A DNA stretch of 64,000 nucleotides from Toxonevra muliebris (GCA_963691655.1 OY829326.1:18836878-18900877), one strand, 5' to 3'; counted from the stretch's first letter, positions 24,075 to 35,394 are shown. Program-made: numbers and translations. Notes: generated by a model not told the origin, from the sequence alone.

Positions 24075-24340
24075 CCCTAGGTCAAGTGACACACATTTAG
24101 GCCAGAACGGCACATTGTGATACCACATGGTTGAACCTTCAGTTTAACGCCGATCCCGAAAGGAGGTGTGGCAACTTTTTCTCACTTGGTGGTTTTGCCA
24201 TTGCCTTTCTTATAATTCTCATTCACTTCATATCGATAAAAATATTAGGTAATATAATTAACCATCGGACCAAGATGGGAATCGAACCCGCAACCTCCCG
24301 GGTGAAAGTCTTATACGCTACTTACTTCATTATTAAGGTT
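24075..24340 (-). mobile_element. tRNA-Glu-derived SINE
   Basis: On the minus strand a tRNA-Glu-like 3' half is visible: GACTTTCACCCGGGAGG (anticodon-arm-like, TTC in the loop position), then GCGGGTTCGATTCCCATCT with a perfect B box GGTTCGATTCC (about 24285-24297). A body follows with GGCAATGGCAAAACCACC, CGGGATCGGCGTTAAACTGA and AGGTTCAACC. The tail has GTGGTATCACAATG (about 24112-24125), also present at the 3' end of the LINE remnant at 40130-40955. Body blocks are shared with 12785-12936. The 5' half with the A box is degenerate. Confidence 0.72.
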
Positions 24341-24344
24341 GTAA

Positions 24345-24436
24345 TTAACCCTAAACCATGCAATTTTAAATGCAAACAAATTTTTTACACCTTAAAAATA
24401 TATATAGCCAGGCTCACTTGTGAGGTTAAGGGTTAA
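24345..24436. repeat. TTAA-bounded inverted repeat next to the SINE
   Basis: TTAACCCTAAACC (from 24345) and GGTTAAGGGTTAA (to 24436) form a 12-of-13 inverted pair with TTAA at both ends, as in a minimal piggyBac-like MITE of about 84 bp. A third TTAACCCT at 24071 could instead be the left end of a 358-bp element enclosing the SINE. The sequence alone does not decide. Confidence 0.4.
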
Positions 24437-27130
24437 CAAAGGCAACACCCACAGCTTCTTTTAAAGAGAAAAACATTTGGAAAATTTAAGTACAAAGAAC
24501 GGAGGATAAATTTAAACGAAGTATGAGAGTTTGAAAGCTAAAATATTACGCCAGAACTAGTTGATGCCCCAGATGTGTAAAAATATATAGTTCAACGATA
24601 TTTTTATTGAGAGCCCGGAAGTACTATAGCTCCTTTTAGTTTTACAATTTGCTCTAGGAAGTGATTTTTCGAAGCATCTTCATGTGAAAATCTGAGAGTT
24701 TAAATCCAGGTGGAAAAGGAATTTAAAGAGGACATGTTCAGTTCTCCCAAAAAAGGTGCCGAGAGGTAAAGTGTTCATTTAAAAATAGAAAATATTTAAA
24801 TTTTCATTACAACCATTTTGCCTCCGACGTCAAAGCTGTAAGACTTCAATACAATAAACTTCTCTACTGATTGTTATCAGCTTAACACCCAAACTTGATG
24901 CAGTCTAAATGTGTTTTCCATAGAATTGATTTGAGCAGTGGCTTCTTTAAAAACAATAAAAATATCTTGTCATCGTCAAGGGGGAAAAATTTAATTTTCC
25001 TCATAAACTCCAAATTTTCAGTAAGACATGCTGAATCTAAGAATATTGGGAAGAAAACTCTTGATTATTAATTTCATAGGCTTAACCTTTAAAATATTTT
25101 GTGAATAAACGTATATTATAATTTTCCTAGACATATTCCACAGACTTACCGAGCTCAAGGATTAGTTCAAATGTATTTTAACTACTTTTCTCTTTTTTGA
25201 ATGTTTCTGGATGGCTCACAGTTGGCTAAACAAATTATTCTATATCATAATTTAAGTAAAAATGGACTTTAAAAAGTTTCATTCACCTCCCCCACACCTA
25301 ACTAATATAATTCTGCATCCGCTACTGGCTTCTCATATACGAATAAGCAATTACAAGTCGAACGTTGTCTTAGGTTAAGGACCCTTTCATTTACTTCTTT
25401 CCAGTTCTTCTTTTCATTTCTTTTTATAGAAAATACATATTTTTTTCTGAGTTTATAAACAGTTTGCAATTTAGCTGCAATTTAATAGTTGTACTAAAAA
25501 TTAGTACATAATTATTTGTGATGTAGAAATATGAGATTTTTGTTTAGTTTTCACGTTAGTTAATTTGTTTTTTTTTTATTATTTCAGTTAAGATTAAATT
25601 TAAGAACCAGCTAAAATAAATTGATTAATGGATTTCTACAATTTCGGGTTAGACATTTCGGATAAATATTCTTCTGAACTGCTCAGATATTTTGTTTCTA
25701 TATCTTTGAAGATTGACTTTTACACGAGAAGTGATCCATAATTTTTTTCTGTCTTGGGCCGTTGTAAATGTGAGTGCAACGTCCATTTAGGCCTTCATTT
25801 TTAGCTTTGCTTGTGCTTACTTCAAAGAAGTGTTAACAATATTTTATAATTTCAATTTATTTATTTACTAACTGCAACTTATCTTTCTTTAGTACATACT
25901 CATGTATTCGATATTGCTTCTTGCAACTGAGTAACAATTGTTTTTTGCATAACTGTATTACTTTTGTATGATTGTTTTTCTTAGCAGAAAAAAAAGGAAA
26001 TAAAACCAAATACCAAACTGCTTCAATCAGATCATTACATACTCGTGCTTACAAAAACTTGCAGAGTAATAATGGAATTGAAAATGAAAAAAAAGGAAAA
26101 CTATAAAGTTCTCTGTAGAATTATGGCATAATAATAAAACTTTGAAATTGCTCTATGAAACCCTCGTCTTTCTCTGTTTCTTATATACTATATAGTATAT
26201 CGTTTGTTGCACTGTGTTTTTGTTATTTAACTTGAAAAACAACAGCTCACATTCGTACAACAACAGAAAGTACAAACACAAAAACAAAAAATGATGATGC
26301 AGTTTGTTGCTGTTGCTGTCGCTATAGTTATTGCTATCGTTGCTGTTGTTGTTGCTGCTAACATCAATATTAAAACTTTCAGTGTCAGTTTGTTAACTAA
26401 CTATGCTTTGTTTTTGTTGTTGTTATTGTACTGCAATTATAGCTAAAGTGATGGACATAAGCGCCCAGCAGCAGCAACAGCAGCTTTGCAACTTGGAATG
26501 GTTAGTTAGATGCTTGGCAGGCAAAACATCGTTACGTATTGCTAGTTATAGTTAATCAAATTGAAAAAGACATAGAAAAGTGGTAGTAGAAAATTGTATT
26601 TATTTTAGCTTGGGTATAAAGAAAAAACTTGTGTGCAGCTATTCTAGAGTGAGTCACAGTGTGTGAAGTGAATGCTTCATGATTGAAGAATCATTTAGAT
26701 TGAAATAAAACAATTTGTAATTAAAACAGGAAACTCTTTAATTACTTTCTGTAACTCAAAAAAAAAAAAAAAAAAAGGGAAAAAAGGAAACAAATTATTC
26801 AATTGAAAGTTTAACGTTACATTGTTTGCTTCATAAGTTTGGCTTTCAAAATGTTTTAATTAATTTTTCATTGAAAAAAGCCCTTGAATTTAAGTACCTA
26901 TTAATTTGCTATTAATAAAAATTCTTTAAGTAAATGAAGCTACCAATTTGAAAGTTCTTTTTTCTAGCACCTGTGCGAGACAGTTTGACTTTGAGACTTT
27001 TGTGCAATTTTGCCACTCGCATAAAAGACATTTTTAGTTTTGATAATGCTTGCGTGGTGATGTTGCCACATTTTTTTAAATGTATGCTATTCATAAATAT
27101 AACATTATTTTGCAATTTAGAAACATAGAA
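24437..27130. other. Non-coding
   Basis: AT-rich presumed intron with a TTG/CTG-rich tract (26300-26430) and a poly-A run (about 26758-26777). No supported gene. Confidence 0.45.
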
Positions 27131-27377
27131 ACCTTTTTTCGTGTCTCACGTGTCCCAAATCACCAGAAAACTTCTCAAAAAACTTATTCTTCATTATTAA
27201 TTTTGTTTTCACTCTAATAAAGCACCGCAAAGGAAACAGAGACTTACTAAGTTCACGTCGTTGTTTCTGGGCAACGCTAAAAGTATGTTACAGCCAAGTT
27301 AAGGCATTAAAATTGAAAAATAAGTCATTTGGGAAGTTTTCTGATGAATTGGGACACGTGTGACACGAAAAGTTTTT
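27131..27377. repeat. Foldback-like inverted repeat, about 70-bp arms
   Basis: Arm 27131-27204 (CGTGTCTCACGTGTCCCAAA, CAGAAAACTTCTCAAAAAAC and so on) matches the reverse complement of 27309-27377 (CGTGTCACACGTGTCCCAAT, CAGAAAACTTCCCAAA and so on) with scattered differences. The spacer is about 104 bp. A minus-strand 93-codon frame spanning the right arm is probably incidental. Confidence 0.75.
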
Positions 27378-28211
27378 TGGGATTTTTCATTTTTTGAGGT
27401 TAGGGACGACATGTAACATTTTCCGTGGAAAATAATATTAGATTCATGTTCATCAGCTGAAACTACACAAAAATATGCTTTTTTCGTCGTTTTAAGATGA
27501 CTTGGGTGAGACCCGAACAGTCTTTTTGGTCCTTTTGTTGCATTTGAAACTAGAGATAATAAGCTTTCGTTTGAGCCCAAGCATGCTCTAAAATACCTTA
27601 ACCAATTTTGGACAGGGGGGGGGGGGGGGACCCATTGACAGGGAATGCCCCATATTTATAAAAATTACCTAGTGTAATTTGGTAGATACATAATTCCGAT
27701 CAAGGCTAAAAAATAAATGATACCTACTTATTGTTTTTCAGTTACAATTTCACCAGTTGATTGGTTAATCCAACTACTTGAAGATAGATACGTTTTTTTG
27801 CTAAAAATTTTTCTATGATTTTCTTTAGGATTTCTAAAGTCTTAGTTTGAGAAAGTTATTGTTATTATATTGTCCTAAAAAATCAACGTTTTCAAATAAC
27901 AATGTACCAAAAGTTCTAAGGGTAGACTCTGGTAGAGCCCAAAAAATAAAATACAAGTATCCATTTTGTCATTTTTTTTTTTAATTTTAGTTCAATAATG
28001 TCAATGATATTTAGTTTAGCCTTGCATTTAAGATGGTTGAAATGTTCAATGGCTTACAGCAAAACTTATGGTAAACTGTTCACAGAATATTTCACTGCAA
28101 TATACCAGCCCTTTAGCAGTCTCTCTTCTTTAGTTCCTTGCAAAGGCATTGTCTTTTTAACTCATTAATAGGATCCAAAAAGAAATTATATCGAGGCATG
28201 ATCGCCAATTC
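27378..28211. other. Non-coding, with a 15-G homopolymer
   Basis: Fifteen consecutive G at 27615-27629, unusual in DNA this AT-rich. No gene seen. Confidence 0.5.
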
Positions 28212-28285
28212 GTCGCCTGAGAATTGATTTGGCGTATGTGTTTAAGTATTCCTATGCCTATACGCCAAATCAATACTCAGGCGAC
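28212..28285. repeat. Near-perfect 26-bp-arm hairpin (74 nt)
   Basis: Arm 28212-28237 (GTCGCCTGAGAATTGATTTG, then GCGTAT) pairs with arm 28260-28285 with a single mismatch, leaving a 22-nt loop. Flanking bases (about 28203-28211 and 28286-28294) allow some extra pairing. Overall size and pairing resemble a pre-miRNA stem-loop, but a tiny transposon relic is equally possible. Confidence 0.8.
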
Positions 28286-28860
28286 AAATTATCGAAAGCG
28301 TAATTTTTTCGAAAATCTAACTTTAGCACCTGTAGTTTTTTTCCATAAATTTATTCCTGTACATTGTTAGCAATCGTAGAGAAAAGCAATTGGGCTAGTC
28401 ATTCAAAATGAAAGTACAAAAAACTTTCTTCTGTAAAATTCACATTTTTGTTGCTTACTCGTAAAATCCTCCTATAGGCCACTGAACACTAGAAAATTCT
28501 AAATTAAGTTTAAATATAATAAATAAATCAATTAAATATAATTTTCTATTTAAACGACTAAAAATACATATTCTTGTGAGAAACGCAGAAATTTTACTAT
28601 GAATCGCTGAACACTCAAATCATCTTAGCTGTAAAACTAACCATGATATCTCGGTTTTATGATACTAAAATAGAAATATAAATTAATTGTAAACTTTTAT
28701 CATCTTTCATGTTGAGAAAGTTTACTTCAAAGCATTGTGATGTTCCTAAAAAGAGTGAAATCTATGAATTCTATCAACCGATTAAAGAGTTTTGTTTTCT
28801 TCATCTATTTTGGTTTTCTTCGAACTCTTTTTGAAGCATATTTTCATTGAGATTCTTGGA
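28286..28860. other. Non-coding
   Basis: Nothing recognised. Confidence 0.4.
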
Positions 28861-28862
28861 TA

Positions 28863-29280
28863 TCGCTCGTTTGCTGCAATACTCTCATAAGTAAAAAAAC
28901 CTTATATTCGAGAAAATTACATTTAAAGATTTCAGTGAAGTTATACTCGGTAGAACACAATAACGATACATTTTCTTCTCACGAGAAGAGTTCATAAGAT
29001 ACCTTGTTGAACTGTTTACACAAGATAAAGGATTAAATAACGGTTATTTCTGTATACATAATTTGAAACTTTTCTTCTCTTTTTTGGAGACAATGTCATT
29101 TAAAGTTTTTAATGATCAACCACTCAGTAAAATGATATAACTACAAAAAATCTTCTAACGAGAAGAGTTTATAAGATACCGTTATGATACAATGTGAAGC
29201 ATTAAATAACAGTTAGTTCTGTATACTTAACTTGAATTTTTTTTTTTTTTGATTATGACAGTGTTGCTGTAAACGAGCGA
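28863..29280. mobile_element. TA-flanked MITE (418 bp) with internal duplication
   Basis: Left end TCGCTCGTTTGCTGCAATAC and right end (reverse complement) TCGCTCGTTTACAGCAACAC match at 17 of 20 and sit between TA dinucleotides (28861-28862, 29281-29282), as expected for Tc1/mariner-type insertion. Inside, a block starting TCTTCTCACGAGAAGAGTTC at 28974 recurs at 29151 (TCTTCTAACGAGAAGAGTTT), offset 177 bp, and continues into ATTAAATAACGGTTATTTCT / ATTAAATAACAGTTAGTTCT. Confidence 0.7.
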
Positions 29281-29282
29281 TA

Positions 29283-31370
29283 TGTTTTCGGAGTTATTGA
29301 AATGATTACTCTATAAGATTTCATCTTAGAAAACTTTAACCTATTTCATTTCAACACATTAAATAATTTCATACAACAACATTGTCCTGTAGCTCCTTGG
29401 AGAATATAGTAAGCGCTCTATGCTCTCTAAGGAGCTGAAACTTCTCAAACGAAAAATTATTGTATAGGATTTTAAAATTGTATGCATTACTTAGGTGATA
29501 CAAATTTTTCTTCAAGCCTTTTTATTTGCATTAAATTTATCAAAGTTTAGAAAATTCTCCAAAGATTTGAGAAAAAATTAAACTGGTTTTAACATTTTAG
29601 GAACACATATGGCGCTTCCATACATAGCACCATTTCAGAAATTCTTGCAAAACCATTTGCTATGAGTAAATGATTTTTAAAAATTCAAATGTTGTTTGAT
29701 TGTAATTCCATATGTATATTATGACTTGTCATCGTTTTTACCAATTTCGAAACAGTGGCAGCTCATTTTTTATCTACTTTTGACTACCAACAATAGGTAC
29801 CTACAATTTTTACGTTGATGAGAATGGGAACGTCTCTACGTAATATGGAAGCAAAAGTAAGAAGAAGCAATATAAACTTGAACAATTTTGAAGAGGCCAA
29901 ACTAACTTTTCTGTAACAGCTGGTCATGGTCAGGGTCAAAAATGAAAATGTACAAAACGCAAAAAAAAAAAAAAAAAAAAAAATCGTTGTAAATTTGCTA
30001 CACTCAAATTGATAAAAGATTACAAACATTATGAAATCAAATATTATGAAATAGGTACTAATAAATAAAATGAATTTGAGAGGATTTTGTTTGTTTTTTT
30101 TTTTTTGGCAAATAAATAAAGCAGATAATAAACAGCTGCAAATGAAACGTACGTACACACAACAGCAACAAATTCGGCCAGTAGGTGAAATCAGCTTAAA
30201 TTTAATTGCTTCGACAATAAACCAAATAAACCAGTTTTGAAAAAGATTTATTAAATTTGAGTCAACAGCAAAAATGAGAAGAAAGAAGTTATGGAAGAAA
30301 CCGGCAAAATTCACGCGAAAAATTTTCAACGATACAAGAAACACGAAAAAAAAAACAATGAACACATTTGCGAATTTTATAAATTTAAAACGCTTAGCTA
30401 AGTTAAAATACACACGGAAGTGTGAAGCATATACAAAAAGAAAACAACAATTAAAAAATTATATGGTCACTTACACTTGGTCATGGGTGTACCTATGTAT
30501 ATATGCACGCAGGTAAATAGAGGAGTGTAAAGTTCACATTGATGTCATAAAATAAGCATGAGTTAAATATTTAAATCTATTTATTTAACTTTTGAACGCG
30601 TTCATTCTTGTTTGGTTGAAAGTTTAAAAAAAGATAGTGAGCTTAAGTGTGAAGAAAACTAAAATATTTATGTAGAGTTAATAACATTTGAAGGGAAACT
30701 TCACAGTTTTGTTATCTGAAATGTAAGTAATTTCCGGTATTCACATATTAAGCCGCCGAATTTCGTTTTGTAATGATCTAGGCTTGACTAACTTTCAATA
30801 ATGATGAATCATTGAATGTGATTTTTCTAAGCTCAGATAAAGTTAAATTAAACAAAACCAATTAATGATGCAATATTTAGATAGTCTCATTATTGACTTT
30901 TGAATTCTTTTGAATTTTGTTTTTAGGTGGATAAAGATTTCTAAGAATTGGGTTAATTAAAAAGTATGTAATACCAAAAAATTCGTTAGAAATATATTGA
31001 GATACCATAGTGAAATTTCTAAATTTGAAAGTGGGTGTGATTATTGCTGAACTTTAAACAATATTTATTGAATATTTTTTGCTCTTTCGGAGTTTTTCAG
31101 TACTTTGGACAAGCGGATCTAGAGGTTGTGGAAGCACCTTACTTGCCTCTCTTAGTTCATTCAAAAAATTTGAAGGCAGGGTTTTTTATTGTGATTAACC
31201 CTTCAAGTTAATCCCCAAACCCCTGTTTAAATCTTTTCTGAAATTTGCTTCTGTATGAGCGTGGTATCTTAAATGATTAACCTTTTGTGAGTAAGAGGTT
31301 TCGTGTCAATGTATTGGGATGATTTTGGAGATATTTTATTTACTGAAAACAAAGATGATGGAACTATTTT
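29283..31370. other. Non-coding
   Basis: Includes a small hairpin (AGCTCCTTGGAG / CTCTAAGGAGCT, about 29391-29435) and a poly-A run at about 29959-29983. A minus-strand 209-codon frame at 29784-30413 crosses the poly-A run and is Phe-rich; I judge it compositional, not a gene. Confidence 0.45.
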
Positions 31371-31805
31371 TAATATACCATGGTACTCAATAGTTCAGAG
31401 AACGGTAGCCAGTTGCCTTAGGCGTGATTCCCAGACATGAAATAAAAACAAAATTATGTTAAGAAATGCTATAAAATTGAGCAACCCTGCGTGGTCTATG
31501 CGCTTGTTTCGGTATTTTAAAAGTGCACATTTAATTTATATTTCTAATATACCAATGTGCTCAGTACTTAAGGGAACGCGTTGTTCCAGAATGGTTTCAA
31601 TTGTCATCCTGTATAATAGATTTTTATAAGGCACCTCTGCGGTTTAGTCAATGAATGCTTAACTTTGGCTCGACTCCTAGAAAGGAAATAAATACTATAA
31701 TAAAAAAAAAAAATTATGTTCAAAATGCTGCAAATTTGAGCAACCCTGAATTTTATGCGCGTGGAACGGGTTTTTAAAAATTTACCACAAATTTATATTT
31801 CACGC
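31371..31805. repeat. Diverged tandem duplication
   Basis: TTAATATACCATGGTACTCA (31371) and CTAATATACCAATGTGCTCA (31546) begin two related units. Further blocks such as TTATGTTAAGAAATGCT / TTATGTTCAAAATGCT and GAGCAACCCTG recur at 31453 and 31713. The second unit has an extra block of about 85 bp. Confidence 0.55.
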
Positions 31806-32095
31806 GGCCTAAAGTCTGGCAAGTTTTGACTTTTTGTACGCCACTGAGCCAGGCAGTTCTTCAAGTAATCAAGATGATCCTGAAGATACTTTGTAGTCAG
31901 TACAAAATAAGAGTGGGTTGAGAAAATCATGGAATATCGAGAGTGCGATATCCTTAGTGTGAATACTGTTTGTAATGACAGAACTGGAAACAAGGTAGAG
32001 TAAAGAACCTAAGGTACTACCTTGGGAAATTCCAACCAAGATGTAAAGTTTTTGTGGGTTGTGTCAAGGAAAGCAGCCAAACAGAATGAGATATC
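31800..32095 (-). pseudogene. Non-LTR reverse transcriptase fragment
   Basis: Minus strand reads ILVGISQGSTLGSLLYL, which is RT motif B (PQGSxLGPLLY). After a degraded stretch where YADD should be, it continues THSYFVLTTKYLQDHLDYLK, NCLAQWRTKSQN, the region after motif C in jockey-like elements. Frames differ between the blocks. No ends are visible. Confidence 0.72.
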
Positions 32096-32775
32096 TAAGG
32101 AAATCATTGAAATAAACTCAATTTAAAATTACTAATTTTGTTTTTTCGATTTTGATTAAAATTGAGAATAGAGTTTAAATATATGTATCTCATACTTCAA
32201 CATGGATTTTATAACTCTCATCAATATAATTTAGAAGTTAGCCAAGAACGGTGAACTCAGAGAGTTCAACGTTTCCAGCAGGATGCCGACATATCATGTG
32301 GAAAACTAATTCATTCACATTCCTTTTAAACTTTTTTAAAATATTTATATTTAATTTATGCGTTAAATGTTCAACGACCAAACATTTTTCCGAAGTTATT
32401 AAAATGCTTTAAAATAAAGTACAAAGGTTGATAATCAAACTTTTACAATATTCTTTGCGAATTTCACAATTTTTTTTTGCAATTAATACATATCTATTGT
32501 GTGAATCAAAGCTGTAATAAATTAGCATATTTCAAGTTAAATAAACGTGAGCTGGCAATAAAGACGGCGACAAAGTTGAAACAACAAACATTTCGATGAA
32601 TGTTTTTAATGACGCTTATTAAATAGTGATTTAATCAGCAGCTTTACTTTTAACTTTTCTACTGAATCATAGATGAAATTTAAATTTGAAATTTTTATAT
32701 ACTGATATTAAATTTTTATAAATCATAAAATACATATATTAATTCTGCAATTTTTCTATTTTATTTTATTTACAG
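32096..32775. other. Presumed 3' end of the large 5' intron
   Basis: AT-rich and ending in a pyrimidine-rich acceptor (TTTTATTTTATTTACAG, last base 32775). Confidence 0.5.
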
Positions 32776-33387
32776 ATTTCAAAAATTTACAACCAATTCA
32801 AAAATAATAAAAATAAAATTAAAACGCACTTAAAATACGAATCATATTTAGATAAATTGAAACATTAAAAAAATTAATTAAAATTGAAAATTTAGAAGAA
32901 GAAAAAAAAAAAAAAAACGTAAAAAACGTTTAACATCTGTTTTTGTACTCGATCGTGTCCAAGCCAAAGTGTGTAATATATTAATAGAAGAGAAGTAAAA
33001 TATCAAAGCGAAAAAAGAAAAGAAAAATATTATTAATAATCAATTCTTCCAACAACAACAATAATAAAAAAAAGAAGAAGAAATAACAAGAACAACCACG
33101 AATAAAATATAAAATTCTGTTATTCTATTTCGTTGAATTTTTGCATGAGCGCACGAAATCATCACCAAAGTGGCAGCACCAGCACCACCCGTGTTAGCAG
33201 TGTTAGCGTTGGCAGTAGAAGTGGTACTGGCAACAACAACAATACCAACAACAACAGCAGCAACAGTAGTGGTGGCAACATTTTATGGCACATCAGAAAA
33301 TCATTGCACAAGCGTAGCACAAAAAAGATGAAAACCATTTCATGATACTATAAGTGGTCTGAATCAGTGATATTAAATTATTTAAAA
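32776..33387 (+). other. 5' leader of the NOS1AP first coding exon
   Basis: It follows the acceptor at 32775. It is very A-rich (32800-33120), typical of fly 5' leaders, and contains the upstream ORF described separately. The exon start is inferred from the acceptor and could instead be a transcription start inside this region. Confidence 0.5.
33145..33345 (+). CDS. Upstream ORF (66 aa) in frame with the NOS1AP start
   Basis: ATG at 33145 opens a 66-codon frame rich in Ser, Thr and Asn (MSARNHHQSGSTSTTRVSSV, later an Asn run encoded by CAA-type triplets, then WHIRKSLHKRSTKK), ending at TGA 33343-33345. The next 14 codons up to the NOS1AP ATG at 33388 are open in the same frame. So one TGA alone separates this peptide from the conserved protein. 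It may be a regulatory uORF, an N-terminal extension reached by stop readthrough, or chance in a repeat-rich leader. There is no homologue I recognise. Confidence 0.4.
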   Translation: MSARNHHQSGSTSTTRVSSVSVGSRSGTGNNNNTNNNSSNSSGGNILWHIRKSLHKRSTKKMKTIS

Positions 33388-33492
33388 ATGCCAACGACAC
33401 CGTACGATTTGGTGCAAGATCAGGATCAGGATCTACGTGTGCCATTGCATGCGGAACAGGCATTCTTTCATGGCATCACATTTCAAGCAAAG
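33388..33492 (+). CDS. Nos1ap: NOS1AP/CAPON orthologue, first coding exon (partial)
   Basis: Thirty-five codons starting MPTTPYDLVQDQDQDLRVPL and ending AFFHGITFQAK, then a consensus donor GTAAGT at 33493 (phase 0). This is the N-terminus of the CAPON/NOS1AP family: the vertebrate protein has the same order of YxLV, DLRxPLH, AF.HGI.FxAK, where the PTB domain begins. The family is known as a cytosolic adaptor linking neuronal nitric oxide synthase to partners through its PTB and C-terminal regions. The start context AAAAATG is favourable. The next exon should begin with the Y(V/I)GS strand of the PTB domain; I did not find it in the following 30 kb, so the first coding intron appears to run past the window edge. 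Confidence 0.88.
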
Positions 33493-35394
33493 GTAAGTTA
33501 CTTTAAATGAAATAATAAGTAGTAGTAAATATGAAAGATGGTAATAATCCAATCGTTAACAAATCTTCCTTTCAACTGAAACTGCAATACTGTAGCTTTC
33601 TTTAGCACTATAAATTTATTTTTTATTATCGAATTTTTCATTTGTGCAACTCAATTGAATTTCATTCCTTGTCGAATTGTACCGAAAGTACTCGCCACAC
33701 GTATTTGTGCTGCAAAGTATGCTATAAATTTTAATATTTCTTTCAGCTTTCTTTAAAGCTTATTACTGGATTATCATAACCATTTTTATGTGTAATAAGA
33801 AATGTTTTTGCTGTTGTTAATAAATTGAGGATATATATTACATTTCATTTATTAGTTTAAAAAAATCGTTAAATCGCAAAAGCAAAAAAAGTAAAAAGAA
33901 CTGTTATTCACAATGTCATACACTGTGTGCAATAAGGAAATGGCTACTAAAATGCTTTTAAAAAAATAGCTACATGATTTTTACAACCTATTGTTTGCTT
34001 TGTGGAAAACTTTATTTCATCAGTATTTGAGGGTTATTGAATTAGACTTTCCGCATTCATTTACTTATGTTGTTTCAAGTTCGAAGTTTATATTTGGAAG
34101 CACATTTTACATATAAATATTTATAGTGTTTGGTTTTTAAAACAATTTGGAATAAGCTTCTACTGACCATAAATAGTTTGTATTGACCACTGATTCATTC
34201 TATATCGAAAAGGATAATTTATTTTTAATGCTAAACTGCAAAGTTTTATACTATCGTATATGTAAATTAAGCATATGCTTATACTTTTAATAAATAAACA
34301 ATTTTTATATCTATGTATATTTGTGTGAAAAATAGAAATCAAAATGTGCAAAAACTAAATAATTTATATGTTTGTATAAAAGTTTTATTTAAAAATAGTT
34401 TGACTTCTGTAATTTTATTTACAAAATAAATTTACAACAATTGTTTATCTGATAGATAATGCATGCATCACGTACCACGTACATATCTATCTATTTAGTT
34501 GCATGTATGTGTGTGTGTGTGTGTACGTGAAAATGTGCATTTATTGGACTGTGAATGATTCACATTGTTTATAAATTTTATTTTTCCATTATTTGTTTTT
34601 TGTTGTTTACTTAACGATTCAATTTATAATTTGAAATAATATATGTGCACCTCTACCTACATAATTCGAATTGAATTACAAATGTCCTACTAAAATAAAT
34701 AAATAACATAATAAATTAACAAATACACATTATAATTACTTTTGATAAATATATTTTAAAAGTGAGATGATTTATGATTCAATATTTTATTTAAAGCGAA
34801 ATAATCCGCTAAAAAGGCAAGATCAGTTTACTTCAGAATTATAATAAAAAATAATAAAAATTGCTCACAAATTCTTTCTTACTTTTTTTTATTTTGGTAT
34901 TCCTTTTGTATTATAAATCATTTTCGAATTCAATCGTTTTTTTATTCATAATACAAATCTGTAAAATTTTTAAATCGTTTAGAATTTTCTTTGAATTTAT
35001 GCATTTATAAACTGCTGAACTGGAATTTATGCAATTAAAAAATATTTTTGCCATTTTAAAATGATTTAAGCTTCTTCCTGCAATAAAATATAAATTTCTT
35101 ATAATAAAACTTCTACATGATTTATGTAGAGAAAGAACATAAGACAACAGATATCTCAAATTGCAACAACTATGGAATAGAAACAAACGAATATGTTGTC
35201 TTTTGTAAATAGGGCAAAACGGCGTAATGTGAACTATTTTGCTCATTGAGAATTTGGGACAAATATTTTTATGTAATTTTGAGTGGGCTACAGTTAGTGA
35301 GATAGTTATATTCAAAGTAGGAAATAAATGAGATTGAGTTTTACTTTCATTGGTTTTTAATCTCAGGAAGAATCCTATTCACAATAGATTATAA
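33493..35394. other. NOS1AP first coding intron, proximal part
   Basis: AT-rich with a (GT)n microsatellite at 34507-34524. No recognised element. A minus-strand 134-codon frame at 34911-35315 has no family and looks incidental. Confidence 0.5.
34507..34524. repeat. (GT)n microsatellite
   Basis: About nine GT units. Confidence 0.85.

Noticed and set aside
24270..24340. Intact tRNA-Glu gene
   Set aside because: The 3' half is tRNA-like but the 5' half does not fold and a SINE body follows directly.
29784..30413. 209-codon minus-strand frame
   Set aside because: It crosses a 25-A run and is dominated by Phe, Ile and Leu, with no family resemblance.
31793..31993. Independent 66-aa gene
   Set aside because: It is the post-motif-C part of a decayed reverse transcriptase.
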